Positions 25,693 to 37,466 of a stretch of DNA of 64,000 bases are shown one piece after another. The notes beneath the pieces are model-generated. The model was not told the DNA's origin. It saw only the letters and a list, made by a program, of their open reading frames with translations, and made no database searches. A program made the translations under genes and the position numbers. Every line of letters begins with the position of its first letter. The stretch's first letter is position 1. The stretch is from the NCBI GenBank assembly GCA_026545765.1, contig CM048841.1, positions 7,289,145 to 7,353,144 of the forward strand, in the 5' to 3' direction. The DNA comes from Plantago major (lineage: Eukaryota > Streptophyta > Magnoliopsida > Lamiales > Plantaginaceae).

Positions 25693-27692
25693 TCAAGGAA
25701 GTCGGGGAAATTTTGAGAAGTCGGGCTTTCTGCGTTGCAAGTATGCATTCTTCCCCTCTGAACCTTCTTCTGTTCCGTAAAACAGAAGAGTTGCATCTCC
25801 TCCAATTTGCTGAAAGCAAATCACAACAATTGAATTAGTACCCAATACCTAATGTAACGAGAATGCTTCGAAGTCTATTGAAAATTTAGGCACCTGGAGT
25901 CCAGCATGTCCATCGTCGATCGCATTGATAGACGATTTGCACAGGCGAATTGCCATAGGGCTGTTCCTCAAAATCTCTCTGCTCCATTTGATTGTTTCCT
26001 CTTCCAACTTCTCTAGCTGTTAAATTTGTTACTGATTAGTGAAATGGTTATTCAGAATATATCTGGTTGTTCCTCAACACTGTGCTTACCGGTACAACAG
26101 TGTTAACAAGTCCCATCTTCTCTGCTTCAATAGCATTGTAAAACCTTGCCATGAACCACATCTCTCGTGCCCTTTTCGGACCAACCTAATAAGTTCGAAT
26201 GTACCCTCATAAGCACAACATACACAAACAGAGGAAAGCCTTAAAAGTTCCGTAACTCACCAGCCGAGCCATTATAGAAGCACCATAACCAGCATCAAAG
26301 CTTCCAACCTTCACATCACACAAAATACAAAGAAAATTTACCACATGAAGGTAAATAAAACATAACAAGATAGTTCGCGGTAATTAAACCGAACACCAAA
26401 TGAGTACATGAAGAATAAGAAGCCAACCTTTGGTCCAGTCTGGCCAAAAATAGCATTATCTGCTGCAATTGTCAAGTCACAGACCATATGGAGAACATGA
26501 CCTCCTCCAACAGCATACCCTGCAACCTTTTAGATTTTCGAAAATATTGATTTTAATACATGGTTATGTTTCAAATATGAAGGTTATGGAAAGTTGTGAA
26601 CAAAAAAACTCAGAATCAGTATTACCATTGCTATCACCGGCTTTGGTAGACGACGAATTTGAACCTAACAGCAAAATATCAAACAGAAAAGTTCAACTTT
26701 CAACAATTCCACTCAAAAGTAATAGTCAAGGTATGCATTTTGAAATCTTGAAAGTTAAGAGTTGAACTAGAACCTGCAAGTCTAAAACATTGAGGCGGCC
26801 AAAGTTATCGTAGTCGACATAACCTTCCTTTCCTCTTAGAGATTGATCACCACCGCTGCAAAATGCCTTAGTGCCCTGCAATACGAAGTCATGAACTTTA
26901 CATAATGCGTAAGAACACAACCAACGTTCGATCATGTTCATATTTGTGCATGACTTGTGTACTTAGAAATGGCATCTCTTAGTGGAACACCTTCTAGTAA
27001 GCTCACAGGTAATACAACAACAGAAATTAGAAGTATTTCTTCTCATTTGATCACATTCCAATATTTTGGTGAATCAGCCCCAACTACTAATTAATCGAAC
27101 AATAGACGCAGAATGTACGACCAATAGTGAGGTACTGAATTTGAAATTCAAGAACAAACTGCATCCATTTCTTTTCCTATAGAACTGTAATGTGAAAGTT
27201 GAAGCAAATTACCTTGCCAGTGAAAATAATGACTCCAATAGAGTTATCATCCCTTGCATCATTGAATGCTCTAATGAGCTCTTTCACCGTCTGTGGCCGG
27301 AAAGCATTCCTCTTATCCGGCCTGTTAATTGTTATCTGCAAATGTAAACAACATAGTTGAATAAACTCTTGAAACAGGGGATTTTCATTTTCTCAATCAT
27401 CATGTTTGAAAAAAGAAAAAGTCACCTTGGCAATGCCTTCACCAACAGCTTTTTCATAAATAATATCAGTAAACGGCTTGCCGATATCATCCAACGCTTG
27501 TTTCCATTCGGGGATGTGAGTCGAGACCTCACCGTGCACCCGGTGGTATGTATCGTCCATCTTTGAGCTGCAGCTGGACAGCTCAATGGGATGATTCAGG
27601 TTACGAGTTTGAGACGGAACGAGGTGGCTCGAAACGGAGGCTATTCTCCTGTTGATGGTGTCAATATCCTTCCCTGCCATTCTGATTGCCAT
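25693..27692 (-). CDS. MENB: 1,4-dihydroxy-2-naphthoyl-CoA synthase (naphthoate synthase), peroxisomal
   Basis: Crotonase-family enzyme that closes the second ring of naphthoquinone in phylloquinone (vitamin K1) synthesis. Nine exons on the minus strand: 27,692-27,426, 27,335-27,213, 26,875-26,774, 26,664-26,626, 26,526-26,428, 26,308-26,261, 26,185-26,090, 26,016-25,894 and 25,809-25,693. Every junction is GT-AG and phase 0. Together they give 1,014 nt and 337 aa, which I recall as the Arabidopsis length. Visible: PTS2 peroxisome signal RIASVSSHL (16-24), CSGGDQ (136-141), the [14 protein letters not shown] block (206-219), the Trp of AREMW (236) and [12 protein letters not shown] near the C-terminus. 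QTG with Gly208 marks the bicarbonate-dependent class. The gene looks intact. Confidence 0.95.
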
Positions 27693-27794
27693 TGTTTGAA
27701 TTGGAAATGAGTAAGGGATAGCAGTGTTTTTGTTTAACTGCAGGGGAGGAGACTTAATGGTTTGGTAGTTTTGTTGTCTTGATGATGATGAGGA

Positions 27795-27800
27795 TATATA
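27795..27800 (-). promoter_or_regulatory. Possible TATA box of the MenB gene
   Basis: CTTATATATCC on the minus strand, about 103 bp before the ATG at 27,692. Position and sequence fit a plant TATA box with a short leader; not proven. Confidence 0.4.
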
Positions 27801-27849
27801 AGGTTGGAGATAAGATGTGATGGCTTATGTTTTGGTCTATTTTATTTGT

Positions 27850-28560
27850 GTGAATTTCCAGTTTTGCCCTTGCTGACTTCTAAAGAAGCATGAGGCTTCC
27901 CTTTCAGGAGTATTTTTATCACCATTGATTTAATTTAGATTAAAATGTATCATATTTTATTTATATTTATTGCAATATAAATATTACATTTTTTATAGCA
28001 CAGTTTACCATAAATCATTGTTTGGTTAATTTCGTACATGGTACTGTGGTTATGTCAAATCGTTAATTTGAAAAGTTAAAAGAGAGGAGAATATACTCTT
28101 AGTAACAGGTTCAACTGTATGGGACCAAATTTCTGTGCAATATGATCTCTGAGTTTGAGCCGTGGAGTTATCTAGTGCACACTTAAAAGGTAACGACTGT
28201 GGGTTCTCAACGTCATTCAGAAAAAGAATATATATCTTACTTACGGATTATATTTTTAAATATTTGGATTCACCTGGTGATGCTTTTGTTGATTTCAATT
28301 TTATCTGTTTCAAACTTAAAAAAAAATACTATATGAGCCATCTTTCATCTTTGACTTCAACACATTTTACATTGAACTTGCAAAAATTTGACTTGGACAG
28401 ATAATACCTAGAACTTGAATCATTGTGAGCACATTTATCATGTATTATCATTAAGTTAGAACAAATATTCATTGTTTATAAATCTAGATTCCTAAAATAA
28501 ATTTAGTAATGAAAATTTTGACCAAATTTTCGTTGGTGGAGAAATTTGCCAATGAAATTT
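27850..28560. other. AT-rich intergenic DNA
   Basis: Upstream of MenB. No gene, and no repeat that I can define. Confidence 0.3.
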
Positions 28561-29840
28561 CCCTTTTAAACCCCAAATCTAGTACCAAGACGAAATTATT
28601 GAGGGTGAATCCTCAACACTACTAAGTTGTTGCTAAGTCTTTGTCCTACCCTCCAATGCGTTCTAGTCCTCTCGAAATGGTCATAAGCTCTTCGAAGTGA
28701 CTCCTGATAAGGACCTGCACAAAAACTAGTAGGGGGTTAGAACCGTAGACCCGGTTTGCTTAGTGTCAAACCGGACGGAGACATTACTCGAGAGAGATTG
28801 AGAGATCTAGTCAGTATAGCATTTTGGGTATGAATATGTGAAGATGACTTACCTTGTTTATGGGGATATGTCCCATATTTATAGGCTTCCCATGAGAATG
28901 GGAGAGCTCACAAGATCGTGCAAAGTGGACGTTCCAGATCGTGCCACCAATGCATTATTAGGCCCATGGCCCATTATGTTGACTTAGCCCATGTCCCCTT
29001 TTGGGCCTTTGAGGGCATTGTGATCCTTTTCACCAGCCTGAATGGATTTGAGAGTTAGGACCGGAGTCCACGACCTTAGGATGGAGAGATTTAGACGTCC
29101 CGCTGAGGACCGTAGTCCGCTCCCTTATGAGAGGTTAGGACGTCACGCTTAGGACCGTAGTCCGCTCCCTTGTGAGAGGTTAGGACGTTCCGCTTAGGAC
29201 CGTAGTCCGCTCCCTTGTGAGAGGTTAGGAGGTCGCGCTTAGGACCGTAGTCCGCTCCCTTGTGAGAGGTTAGGACGTCCCGCTTAGGACCGTAGTCCGC
29301 TCCCTTAAGAGAAGTTAGGATGTCACGCTTAGGACTATAGTCCGCTCCCTTGTGAGAGGTTAGGAAGTCACGCTTAGGACCGTCGTCTGCTTTCTTCTAA
29401 GAGGTTAGGATGTCCCGTTTAGGACCGTAGTCTGCTCCCTTAAGAGAAGTTAGGACGTCACGCTTAGGATCGTAGTCCACACACTTAGGAGTGGTTAGGA
29501 CGTTTCGCTTAGGACCGTAGTCCGCACCCTGATGTCCCGCTTAGATCTGTAGTCCACGCCTTTTAGGAAGACTCGGGGTGCTTAAGACGCCATTGACGCT
29601 TTGGACATATTTCCGTATCAATAGAAATAAGCACAGAACACTAAATTTGTTGGAAACTCGAAAACTCTCAGTAACAAAATACCAACAAAATTGTGACGTA
29701 AAATCAGATTTGTTGGTGGTTCGTTGGTAATTCGTCGCTAATCATATTTAAATAAAATAAATTTTATTTAAGGAAGATATTGTTTAAATTTCATTTGTAA
29801 TTCGTTTCGTTGCTGAAGGTCTAGTTTTTTTAGTGCATAT
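28561..29840. repeat. GC-richer unclassified repeat unit around a 45-bp tandem array
   Basis: A block clearly richer in GC than its surroundings. It runs from about 28,561 through the tandem array (29,055-29,560) to about 29,840. Both flanks carry GTTGGTGG-type motifs (28,533 and 29,714). The right edge ends in CTAGTTTTTTTAGTG (29,821-29,835), the complement of CACTAAAAAAACTAG, which could be a CACTA-type terminus. I did not find the matching left terminus, so assignment to a non-autonomous DNA element is only a suggestion. Confidence 0.35.
29055..29560 (+). repeat. 45-bp tandem array, about ten units
   Basis: The landmark GGACCGTAGTCC starts near 29,107, 29,152, 29,197, 29,242, 29,287, 29,332, 29,377, 29,422, 29,467 and 29,512: constant 45-bp steps. 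A more diverged unit lies 50 bp upstream, near 29,057, and a partial one at the right end. Each unit also holds GAGAGGTTAGGACGTC. Both landmarks are small palindromes (GGAC...GTCC and GGACGTCC). No reading frame or gene context explains the array. Confidence 0.85.
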
Positions 29841-31757
29841 TCATACTTTTACAAAAAATACATACAGAGCTTTTTTTCAAAAGAAGAGGGGCTTGAGACC
29901 TACCCAAACTACACACGCCTCCGCCCCTGCGATGAATGATGATGATGTGAAGAATGGAGAAGAAGACAAACATTGATGGCAAGGATCCGAAATTTCTAAA
30001 AGCATGGACCGAAGATCAAACCGAACTGATCCGTCTTGAACCGATAAAACAAGTTTGGTTTTCCAGTCCGGGTTATATTATGTTATGATCTGGTTCAATA
30101 TATTCCCTTAATGTTGACTTTTCTAGAATGTGCATGAGTAGAGCTAACCAAATAATAAGCAAGGATATATGCAGCTAAACAATTCTATTTGAAGCAGTCC
30201 AAGAAATACTTTTAATTGCTCATTTCAATAATAAAACGATATGGTTTGAATTAACTGATTCTCAAAATCATATCAATTATTATTGTTATTATTAAACTAT
30301 AGTGAAGTTGACTATTAAACAAAATATGCATGAATCAGCCCGGCATGTTTGGGGGTAACATTAATAACTGTAACTTGTATGTTAGAGTATTAATATAAAT
30401 GTATAAATTCCACATCTGTCAACAAGTTCGAATTTTTATATAAGATGTAATTCTATCATTAGCTTTTGAAGACACAAGCTGACTGTTTGATATAGAGTTA
30501 AAAAAGTGAGTTAAAGAAAAATTTTAGTTGATAAATAGTAACTGAGTTAAATGTGAGTTATAAAAAATGGTGTTTAGATTAGAGTTAAAAACTTATAGGG
30601 TTGTTATATAGAGTATGTAAGAAGGAATTGATGTGTGTAAGAAGGAATTGATGTGTTTGATATTTTTAAGGTTATTTGATTGGTTTAAATGTTGTTTGAT
30701 TGATTTATGATTGTTAGTTTGACTAGAAAAAGAAAAGAGGAAGTAAGAGTAGGGTATAAAGAGAATGATTGTTGTTTAGTGGAGAAAAAATTGAGTTAAA
30801 TTTTTTACATACAAAATAAATACTATGAAACATTTTAACAAATGAATAGAGAGGTTAGAGTACTTGGATGCTGCGCACTCTTCTGATCGAGCATTTGGTA
30901 TATTCCCCCTATATATCTTTACTTCGCGGACACTTTTGAAAACTGATTACACTCCATTTCTGTTGTTAATTACTATCAGATCGTTCGAGTTCTTGAAACT
31001 ATTGCTGAACACAATCTCGACAAGGCAACTATACATGCTATGTATATGATATATATATATACTAGAATGTGAGAACACGCTACACGTGCTATTATGGAAT
31101 CTAATTACAAATATTTGATATAATATATGAATGTAAGTAATACCGTTGTTTCTGATAATGGATTGTCATTTTTTGGAGTTGAATTAGGGTTTAGGTTAGT
31201 GAGAATTGGTCTGTTTTAATTCAATTGGAGACGATGGAGAAGAAATATCGGTTATTCTTGTTTTTCTACGATAATTTAATTTGGTTGGAGTTGAATTAAG
31301 GCTTGAAATTTAATTGGAGAAGACGTATTGAATTTTTTTGAAAGATGAATTGATTTTGTTAGGTTTGCATTAGGGCTTGTAATTTAATTTAATTAAACAG
31401 ATTATTTTTTTTAACTAAAGTCTAATTTACATACTTATTACAAACGAGTCTAATTTAACTTAATTTAAGTATTCAATTGCACAACTTCAATAGTTGTCCA
31501 CTTATATATATATACACATTGTAATAATATATAGTTTTAGCTATGCTTTTTATGTGCTATGACACAATGAACTCTGATAAGAGTTTGATATATAATCTAA
31601 TACAACTACATTACACACACATATATATTCCCTAATCTGCCTCTTTAGTTCACTACCACCTTGATCCCAAAGGGGTCAGCCACACCCATGCCGACCACAC
31701 AAAAAGAATATTGCACACACTTACTATATGTAATAACATCTCCATCACTCTCTATAC
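29841..31757. other. AT-rich intergenic DNA downstream of the polygalacturonase gene
   Basis: No gene. Around 30,490-30,840 there is a MITE-like stretch with repeated GAGTTAAA and GTTTGAT motifs. It includes an exact 20-bp tandem duplication (GTAAGAAGGAATTGATGTGT, 30,616-30,655). Simple TA repeats occur near 31,049. The last part is the 3' flank of the polygalacturonase gene. Confidence 0.35.
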
Positions 31758-34700
31758 TTAGCAAGAATCATTATCCCCTTGAATCTTGTTGCTCCACGGT
31801 TTACCCACCTGTAGACACTCAACCGGAGGGATGGTAGGCGAAAAACGCTGCCCGAACGCCTGCCAACAGAATGGGTCGTACATGTGGTACCGCTCCACTT
31901 GCGGCTTCAACTGTATGTTGGTCAATGTCACATCGGTACATGGCATATTATCACTGCACGCGAAGTGCACAGGCTTAACAGTGTATGTTCCTCTTATGTT
32001 TTCATAGTTGATGCCTGATAATGCCACCGCAGCTGTTTGATTCTTGCAGTGGGCTTTGTCGCAGTAATATTGATCTATGATGATGGGTAGTTGCACCTCG
32101 AATACTTGAATGTTTGAAAACTGTACGTTTTGCACCGACCCTGATCCACCCTGCAAGTTAGCAGACATTTGACAAGATATATTAGGGACTAATTTGAGCA
32201 GACCCACCAAATCAAGAGTAGATATCTCTTTGATAAAAGGATACAATCATACAAGTACGTTGATTTACTTGAAATGTTATCTTAACTAACGTATCGTTTG
32301 CTATTATACAAATGTTATGAACATTAGATCCTAAACAGGGGATATAAGAAATTTTTACCTGCCATGTTTTGATTCTAACACCATTCATAGTGTTACGCAT
32401 AACAATGTCTCGGACAGTGATATTCGAGACGCAAGCTTTAGTGTTCTCTTTTCCTAACCCTCCAATGCTTATCCCATGTCCTGGTCCACAATTTACATTA
32501 TGTATGTACACATTTGAGCATCCAGTTTGTATTGACACACAATCATCCCCTGTACATGTTCACACTCATTAGAAAAATTGGTTCGAATAGTAAAATTTCA
32601 ATCTTCTCCATATGCTTGTGTTAATTTTGGTTATAAGTATTTACCACATGCGAGATTTGAGCTGCGAATAAGTACATCTTTCGAGTTTTGCAAGTGTATG
32701 CCATCCGTGTTGGGGCTATCACCAGGTGAGGAGACGCTGAAATTGTAAACCGACACTCCATTGCAGTTATCAAACTTGAGATGGCATTGAGGACTGTTTT
32801 GGATTGTTATACCGGTTACTGTTACATTGAAGCTCCCGTAGAACCTAAGCGCCTGTTTTACAAGAATTACAAGAATTCAAACGCTTAAGAATTCGTACAA
32901 TCGATGCATGATATAATTTTCCGCGAAAAGGACAATAGAAAATAAAATGGTGGTCCTTACCGTTGGTTTTATGCTTGGCATTTTGCCCCCTAGTGAGCTA
33001 GTTACCTGCCACAAAGAAGTTCTGGTTAGAAAAAGGGTATTGTAGTTGTGTGTGACGGTTAAAAAATAATAAATGTATGAAGTATGTTGACGGAAAACTT
33101 AAGGGTTGTTTGGATTCAAAGTTATTACCGGAATCGGAGGATTTAGTGAGATTGTTTGATTCAATGGGATAATGAGCTTTGATTGATCATCTAAAGGATC
33201 ATCTTGATAAGGAGAATTCTGCCACCAAACGGCTCCATTTCCATCTATTAAACCAGTTCCTTTGATTGTAAGTCCAACAAGTTTTGTGAACTCAAGCCAT
33301 TGAAGTAGTCCTTTGCCCCATGGGCCTGAACTTGTTGGAGCAATAATTGTTCCATCTAGCTGCACAAGTGCGTAGGTGCATGTCAATGAATCTGTATATC
33401 CCGAAATACTCGAATATTATAAAACAAAGTTATATTAATAAAAAAATACTTGATTTATTTTCCATAACACGATTTAATTATATTTTTGGGGGGAAATGAA
33501 GATGGTGCAACATCAAAGGTAACGTACCTGGAAAACGATGTCATGTTGACAGTATGGGCCGGAAAATGAAATGGGCCCAACAAGGAATACATATTTTGCT
33601 GGGACATTAAGGACTGAGGCTTGAACCTTGCAAGCAGAAGCCCATGCAGCTTGGAACGCCTGCAGTTTTGTCAATAATACAACGTATTCTGTCAACTAAA
33701 TTATAAGCTGGATAAACTTATTTTCAAAAGATACGTGAATACCTAACTGATAGTTTTTAAGTTAGTTGATTTTATAATCTTGTTCAGATTGTTTATTAGA
33801 AAGATAATCCACCCGATTTGTTAACAAATCAGTTAACTAATTTACTCAACTCCGTAAAAATCAATTAGCCCGTGAACTAATTTACGCGTTTGAACAGTAT
33901 AGTATAATAAGTAAATCAATATATATTTAAAGTACTCTCTAGTTCCGAATTCAACTTATCACCTTTCATTTTGAAACGTCTCAATTTTAATTTTTACTCT
34001 ATTAAATATGAAATCAATCTTCTAATTTATTACTTCCACGTGTCCATATCAGTGTGAATTTCAATCTGGAACAGGACGGGACGGAGGAGTATAACGAACT
34101 GGCATGACAAGAATTAATTTTGGTGGACCCTTGTGATTCTCCTGTCCATTCTTTTGGCAGTTTATTTGTCCCTACTAATCTGTAGGACTTTTTACGTGGC
34201 TATAAATATATGGACTCTTTAAAACTTTAAGGAAATTTAGCATGTGTTTGGGTCGGAATTATAATTGAGTCCATTTTAATTGAGTTGAATTGATAAATAG
34301 TGACTAAATGTTAATTGAATTGTTAAAATTTGTATTTCGTATAAAATTAAAATTTTATAGGATTTTGAAAGAGAGAATAAAAAGAAAAGAAACATAATTG
34401 AGTTGGACTCAATTATCTATTTGAAACTAATTGCCCTATTTTAATTGGCTGGTCAAACATCATAACGGATTATTACAATTAAAATGGAGATTTAACTCTA
34501 ATCCGTAATTTATTCCATGTAACATGTAACATGACCTGGAAATATATGTCGCAACTTGTAACTACCTGACCTGATTTTCTCTTCACGTACATACTCTCAA
34601 ATCTCAATGTACCAAATAGGTTAAGTAAATATTTTACCTACCTTATTTATTACTGAACCTACAGCTTGTAACTGAAAAAAAGTAATTTGTGCGGACTAGA

Positions 34701-35891
34701 GAATTTTATATTAAATTTACCGAGTAATTTTACATGAAAATTAAGTTAAACTATAAAACATGAAAATTGAACTTTTAGGTGGAAAGTATAATTTAAGTGT
34801 AAATGTAATCTTTTTTGTTGTTTGTTATGTGTGTGATAGTATCATTTTTTATAAAGTAGTATAATTTTTTTTTTGCAACATGTTTCATTTATGAGATGAA
34901 TGGACCAAAATTCTTCTTCTTGTTTTTTTTTGTTAGCTCATGCATGTGTGAACCCAGCACGTCCTATGTCACATATATTAGATTACACATGTTATTTACT
35001 TTTAAAAGAATCAGACATTGTTACATGTGACATGATAATCCCTACCGAAAATTCCCTAGTACAATTACAAAATGTTGCACATTTATGATTTTCATTATAA
35101 GATAGTGTTTCAAAAGATCGATTAATAATGCAAGAATATAAAACACTCAATTCGACAAGTAATTGTGTATTTACGATCAAAAGAAGAATGCTAAATTTTT
35201 ATATAAGTGATGATTTTTCCGAAAATGAGAAAATATTATATTCCTATATATTCAAATGTTCCACATACCCAGTTAATTTATACATAGACAATTTAACTTT
35301 TTCTACTTTAAAAAAAATCAATTATTTTACAACAATTAATCGTGTCATACAAACTTTCACATCTTGAAGTCATCGATAATGAATCACTTCGTTGTCTTAT
35401 TATATCACAGGATATGGTATGTTTCACAAAATCATTTCCTCATGATTAAAACATACAAAAAAAGAAATTAATTTGAAATAACATAAAGTCTTAAAAGAAA
35501 TCTAAATTACCTTAGTGTCATCGGTCTTTCCGTCACCTTTAGCTCCAAAATCCAATACATTGTAGATACTGGAGCTAGCTACTCTATCTCCGCCTTTGCT
35601 CGGCGGCACCACTGGTGGCGGCAATGGTGGTGATTTCACTTTTGGTCCGGCAGGTTGCGGAGATGACAATGGTGGTGATGGAGACTTAGGTTTCGCTTTC
35701 GGCTTCGACTTACCAACATTATGGTGGCTGTGAGTTTTTCCTTTCTTCTTGTAAAGTGCAGAATCCACGCTCCGGTTTCGCCTCCAATGCCTGCCTACTC
35801 TTCTTGCATAGCAAATTTCGACATTGGGGGAGAGTATAGAAAGAACGACAATCAATGTGAATGTGATCATCTTGAGGTGTAAACCGGCCAT
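31758..35891 (-). CDS. Polygalacturonase (GH28) with signal peptide and basic/proline-rich N-terminal extension
   Basis: Secreted pectinase that hydrolyses homogalacturonan in the cell wall. Seven exons on the minus strand: 35,891-35,511, 33,659-33,528, 33,359-33,129, 33,005-32,961, 32,852-32,645, 32,549-32,359 and 32,150-31,758. All are GT-AG, giving 1,581 nt and 526 aa. Residues 1-29 form a signal peptide ([10 protein letters not shown]...CYA). About 30-70 are Lys/Arg/His-rich and 70-98 are Pro-rich ([14 protein letters not shown]). The catalytic fold starts at about 109 ([16 protein letters not shown]). All four GH28 signatures are present: SPNTDGIH (309-316), CGDDCVS (332-338), [10 protein letters not shown] (353-362) and GVRIKTW (389-395), so the active site is complete. 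Intron 1 (1,851 bp) contains MITE-like insertions. Closest in architecture to the Arabidopsis At1g48100 type, from memory. The start was chosen because it opens the signal peptide. Confidence 0.93.
33932..34092. mobile_element. Stowaway-like MITE in intron 1 of the polygalacturonase gene
   Basis: Begins TACTCTCTAGTTCCGAATT and ends, read from the other strand, TACTCCTCCGTCCCGTCCTG. These are imperfect inverted ends with the CTCC(C/G)TCCGTYCC flavour of Stowaway elements, flanked by TA. About 160 bp, no coding capacity. Confidence 0.55.
34243..34497. mobile_element. MITE-like element (GTGTTTGG...CAAACATC ends), intron 1 of the polygalacturonase gene
   Basis: Starts ATGTGTTTGGGTCGGAAT and ends with the roughly complementary CTGGTCAAACATCAT. 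The body has a repetitive AATTGAGT/ACTCAATT pattern that could fold back. This looks like the hAT-type small elements common in dicots, but the ends match weakly. Confidence 0.35.
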
Positions 35892-35966
35892 TTTCGGGTG
35901 GCGGGGGTGGTGGTGGAGTGGTGGGAATTGGGAGTGTGTTGGACTATAATGTGGGATGTGTGAAGG

Positions 35967-35974
35967 TTTATATA
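35967..35974 (-). promoter_or_regulatory. TATA box of the polygalacturonase gene
   Basis: GCTATATAAACC on the minus strand, about 76 bp before the ATG at 35,891, giving a leader of roughly 45 nt. A good match to the plant TATA consensus. Confidence 0.6.
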
Positions 35975-35991
35975 GCAAAGAGTTATAGAGA

Positions 35992-36365
35992 ACTTGACAA
36001 GTGATACAATGTGGTTAAAAATGATTTCTATTGTCGTTACGATATGATCATCAGTATATATAATAATGTTTCTTTAAAAATAGAAATAAAGTCCAATTTG
36101 CACAATAAGTTTGTATCTGAATATGAACTGTTGAGGACGTGATAATTAATCAAATAATGAATATGTTTGCTTCATACATACACTCGTGAAAAAGTAATTT
36201 GTATTCTTGATCGAGACAGGGAAAAAATATATGTTTTGCATTTAATATTTGGAATAACTAATTACCTATGTGGTCCATTGTTTTGAATGATTTCTTTCTA
36301 TGATGAATTCCATCCGTTCAGGATAATTTCATACATTTGCATAGTTTTAGATGAAGAAATAAAAT
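35992..36365. other. Upstream region of the polygalacturonase gene
   Basis: AT-rich DNA with no gene and no motif I would defend. Confidence 0.3.
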
Positions 36366-36581
36366 ATACTCTCCCGGTTTCCGACTTTCCACGGATCCAG
36401 ATATAAGTTTTAAAAAAAGAATTAAAGTAGGAGAGATGGTGATAAAGTAGAAAAGAGAGAATAAAATATGATATATAATGAATAAAGTAGGATAAAAACC
36501 TTCCATTTCAGAAATGAAAAATTGAAATTGAAACGTAAAAAAATAAAATGTGGAAGATTGAAATTAAGACGCAGGGAGTAT
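36366..36581. mobile_element. Stowaway-like MITE
   Basis: Left end TACTCTCCCGGTTTCCGACT; right end, read from the other strand, TACTCCCTGCGTCTTAATTT. Inverted ends with TA at both borders, about 215 bp, AT-rich body without coding capacity. Inner matches TTTCCAC and GTGGAAG add to the pairing. Confidence 0.6.
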
Positions 36582-37466
36582 GATACATAAAAATGTGGGA
36601 AATGTTTTACTTTTAAAGATAAAAATGTGTAATTAATTTTATTGTAAATAATACAACATTTTTATTTATTTATTTGGGTGTGGTGTACTCTCTTTTTAGT
36701 AACATATAAACTTAAGTGGAAAAATCTAAAAATAACAAATTTGTCTGCAGAACAGGGGGAGTAAATGAATGTATCGTAAATAAGTACTAATAAAAGATTA
36801 ATAAAAAAGCAAACTCTCATATCATCAACAAATAATAAAAGTAATAGATGCCTTAAGGTTTTTTATAAAAGTAAGTGTCCATAGATTCGAAGCTCAGAGG
36901 GATCGAGTATGTATTATAAACAACCTTTAACAGAGCATAACAAATTACATTATACTTGAGCAAAAAAGATTTGAATCTGAAGATTTGTGTTTGTTTGAAG
37001 CAAGTGTTTGTTGCTCTTGTCTGTACAGTAAGTGGTAGACTGACTTGAATGAGCTAGAAAACAGTGTTCAAGACATTAATTAGGTATCCAATTGCACTAA
37101 TTTAGGGGGCTTAAATATTCTGTACAACTACCGTACACACACCAAGATCCAACTTTTGTAACCAAAGTTGTTAGTTGTTGTTGTTATAAATAGAGTAAGT
37201 TTTCTGAGAACAATTTCTAAATTATTTATCTAGAAACGAATATATATTATTAAGAAAATCATTAATATTATTAATCAAAACACCTATGTTCTCAACATTT
37301 GTATTTTTTTTATATTACAACAAGAGTTAACGATATAGACGATTTGATTAAGTATACTTGAATCTAGGATATTAATAATCATCCTTCCCGATTTCAACTT
37401 CCCATCAACTATATTCTATTTTAATCTCAAATTATGTTTAAATGCAATGGTTAAATATTTAACATA

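Noticed and set aside
29055-29560. CRISPR-like interpretation of the regular repeat array
   Set aside because: Units are directly adjacent 45-bp tandem copies without unique spacers, in a plant nuclear genome.
31049-31064. TA repeat as a promoter TATA box
   Set aside because: No gene follows on either strand at a suitable distance.
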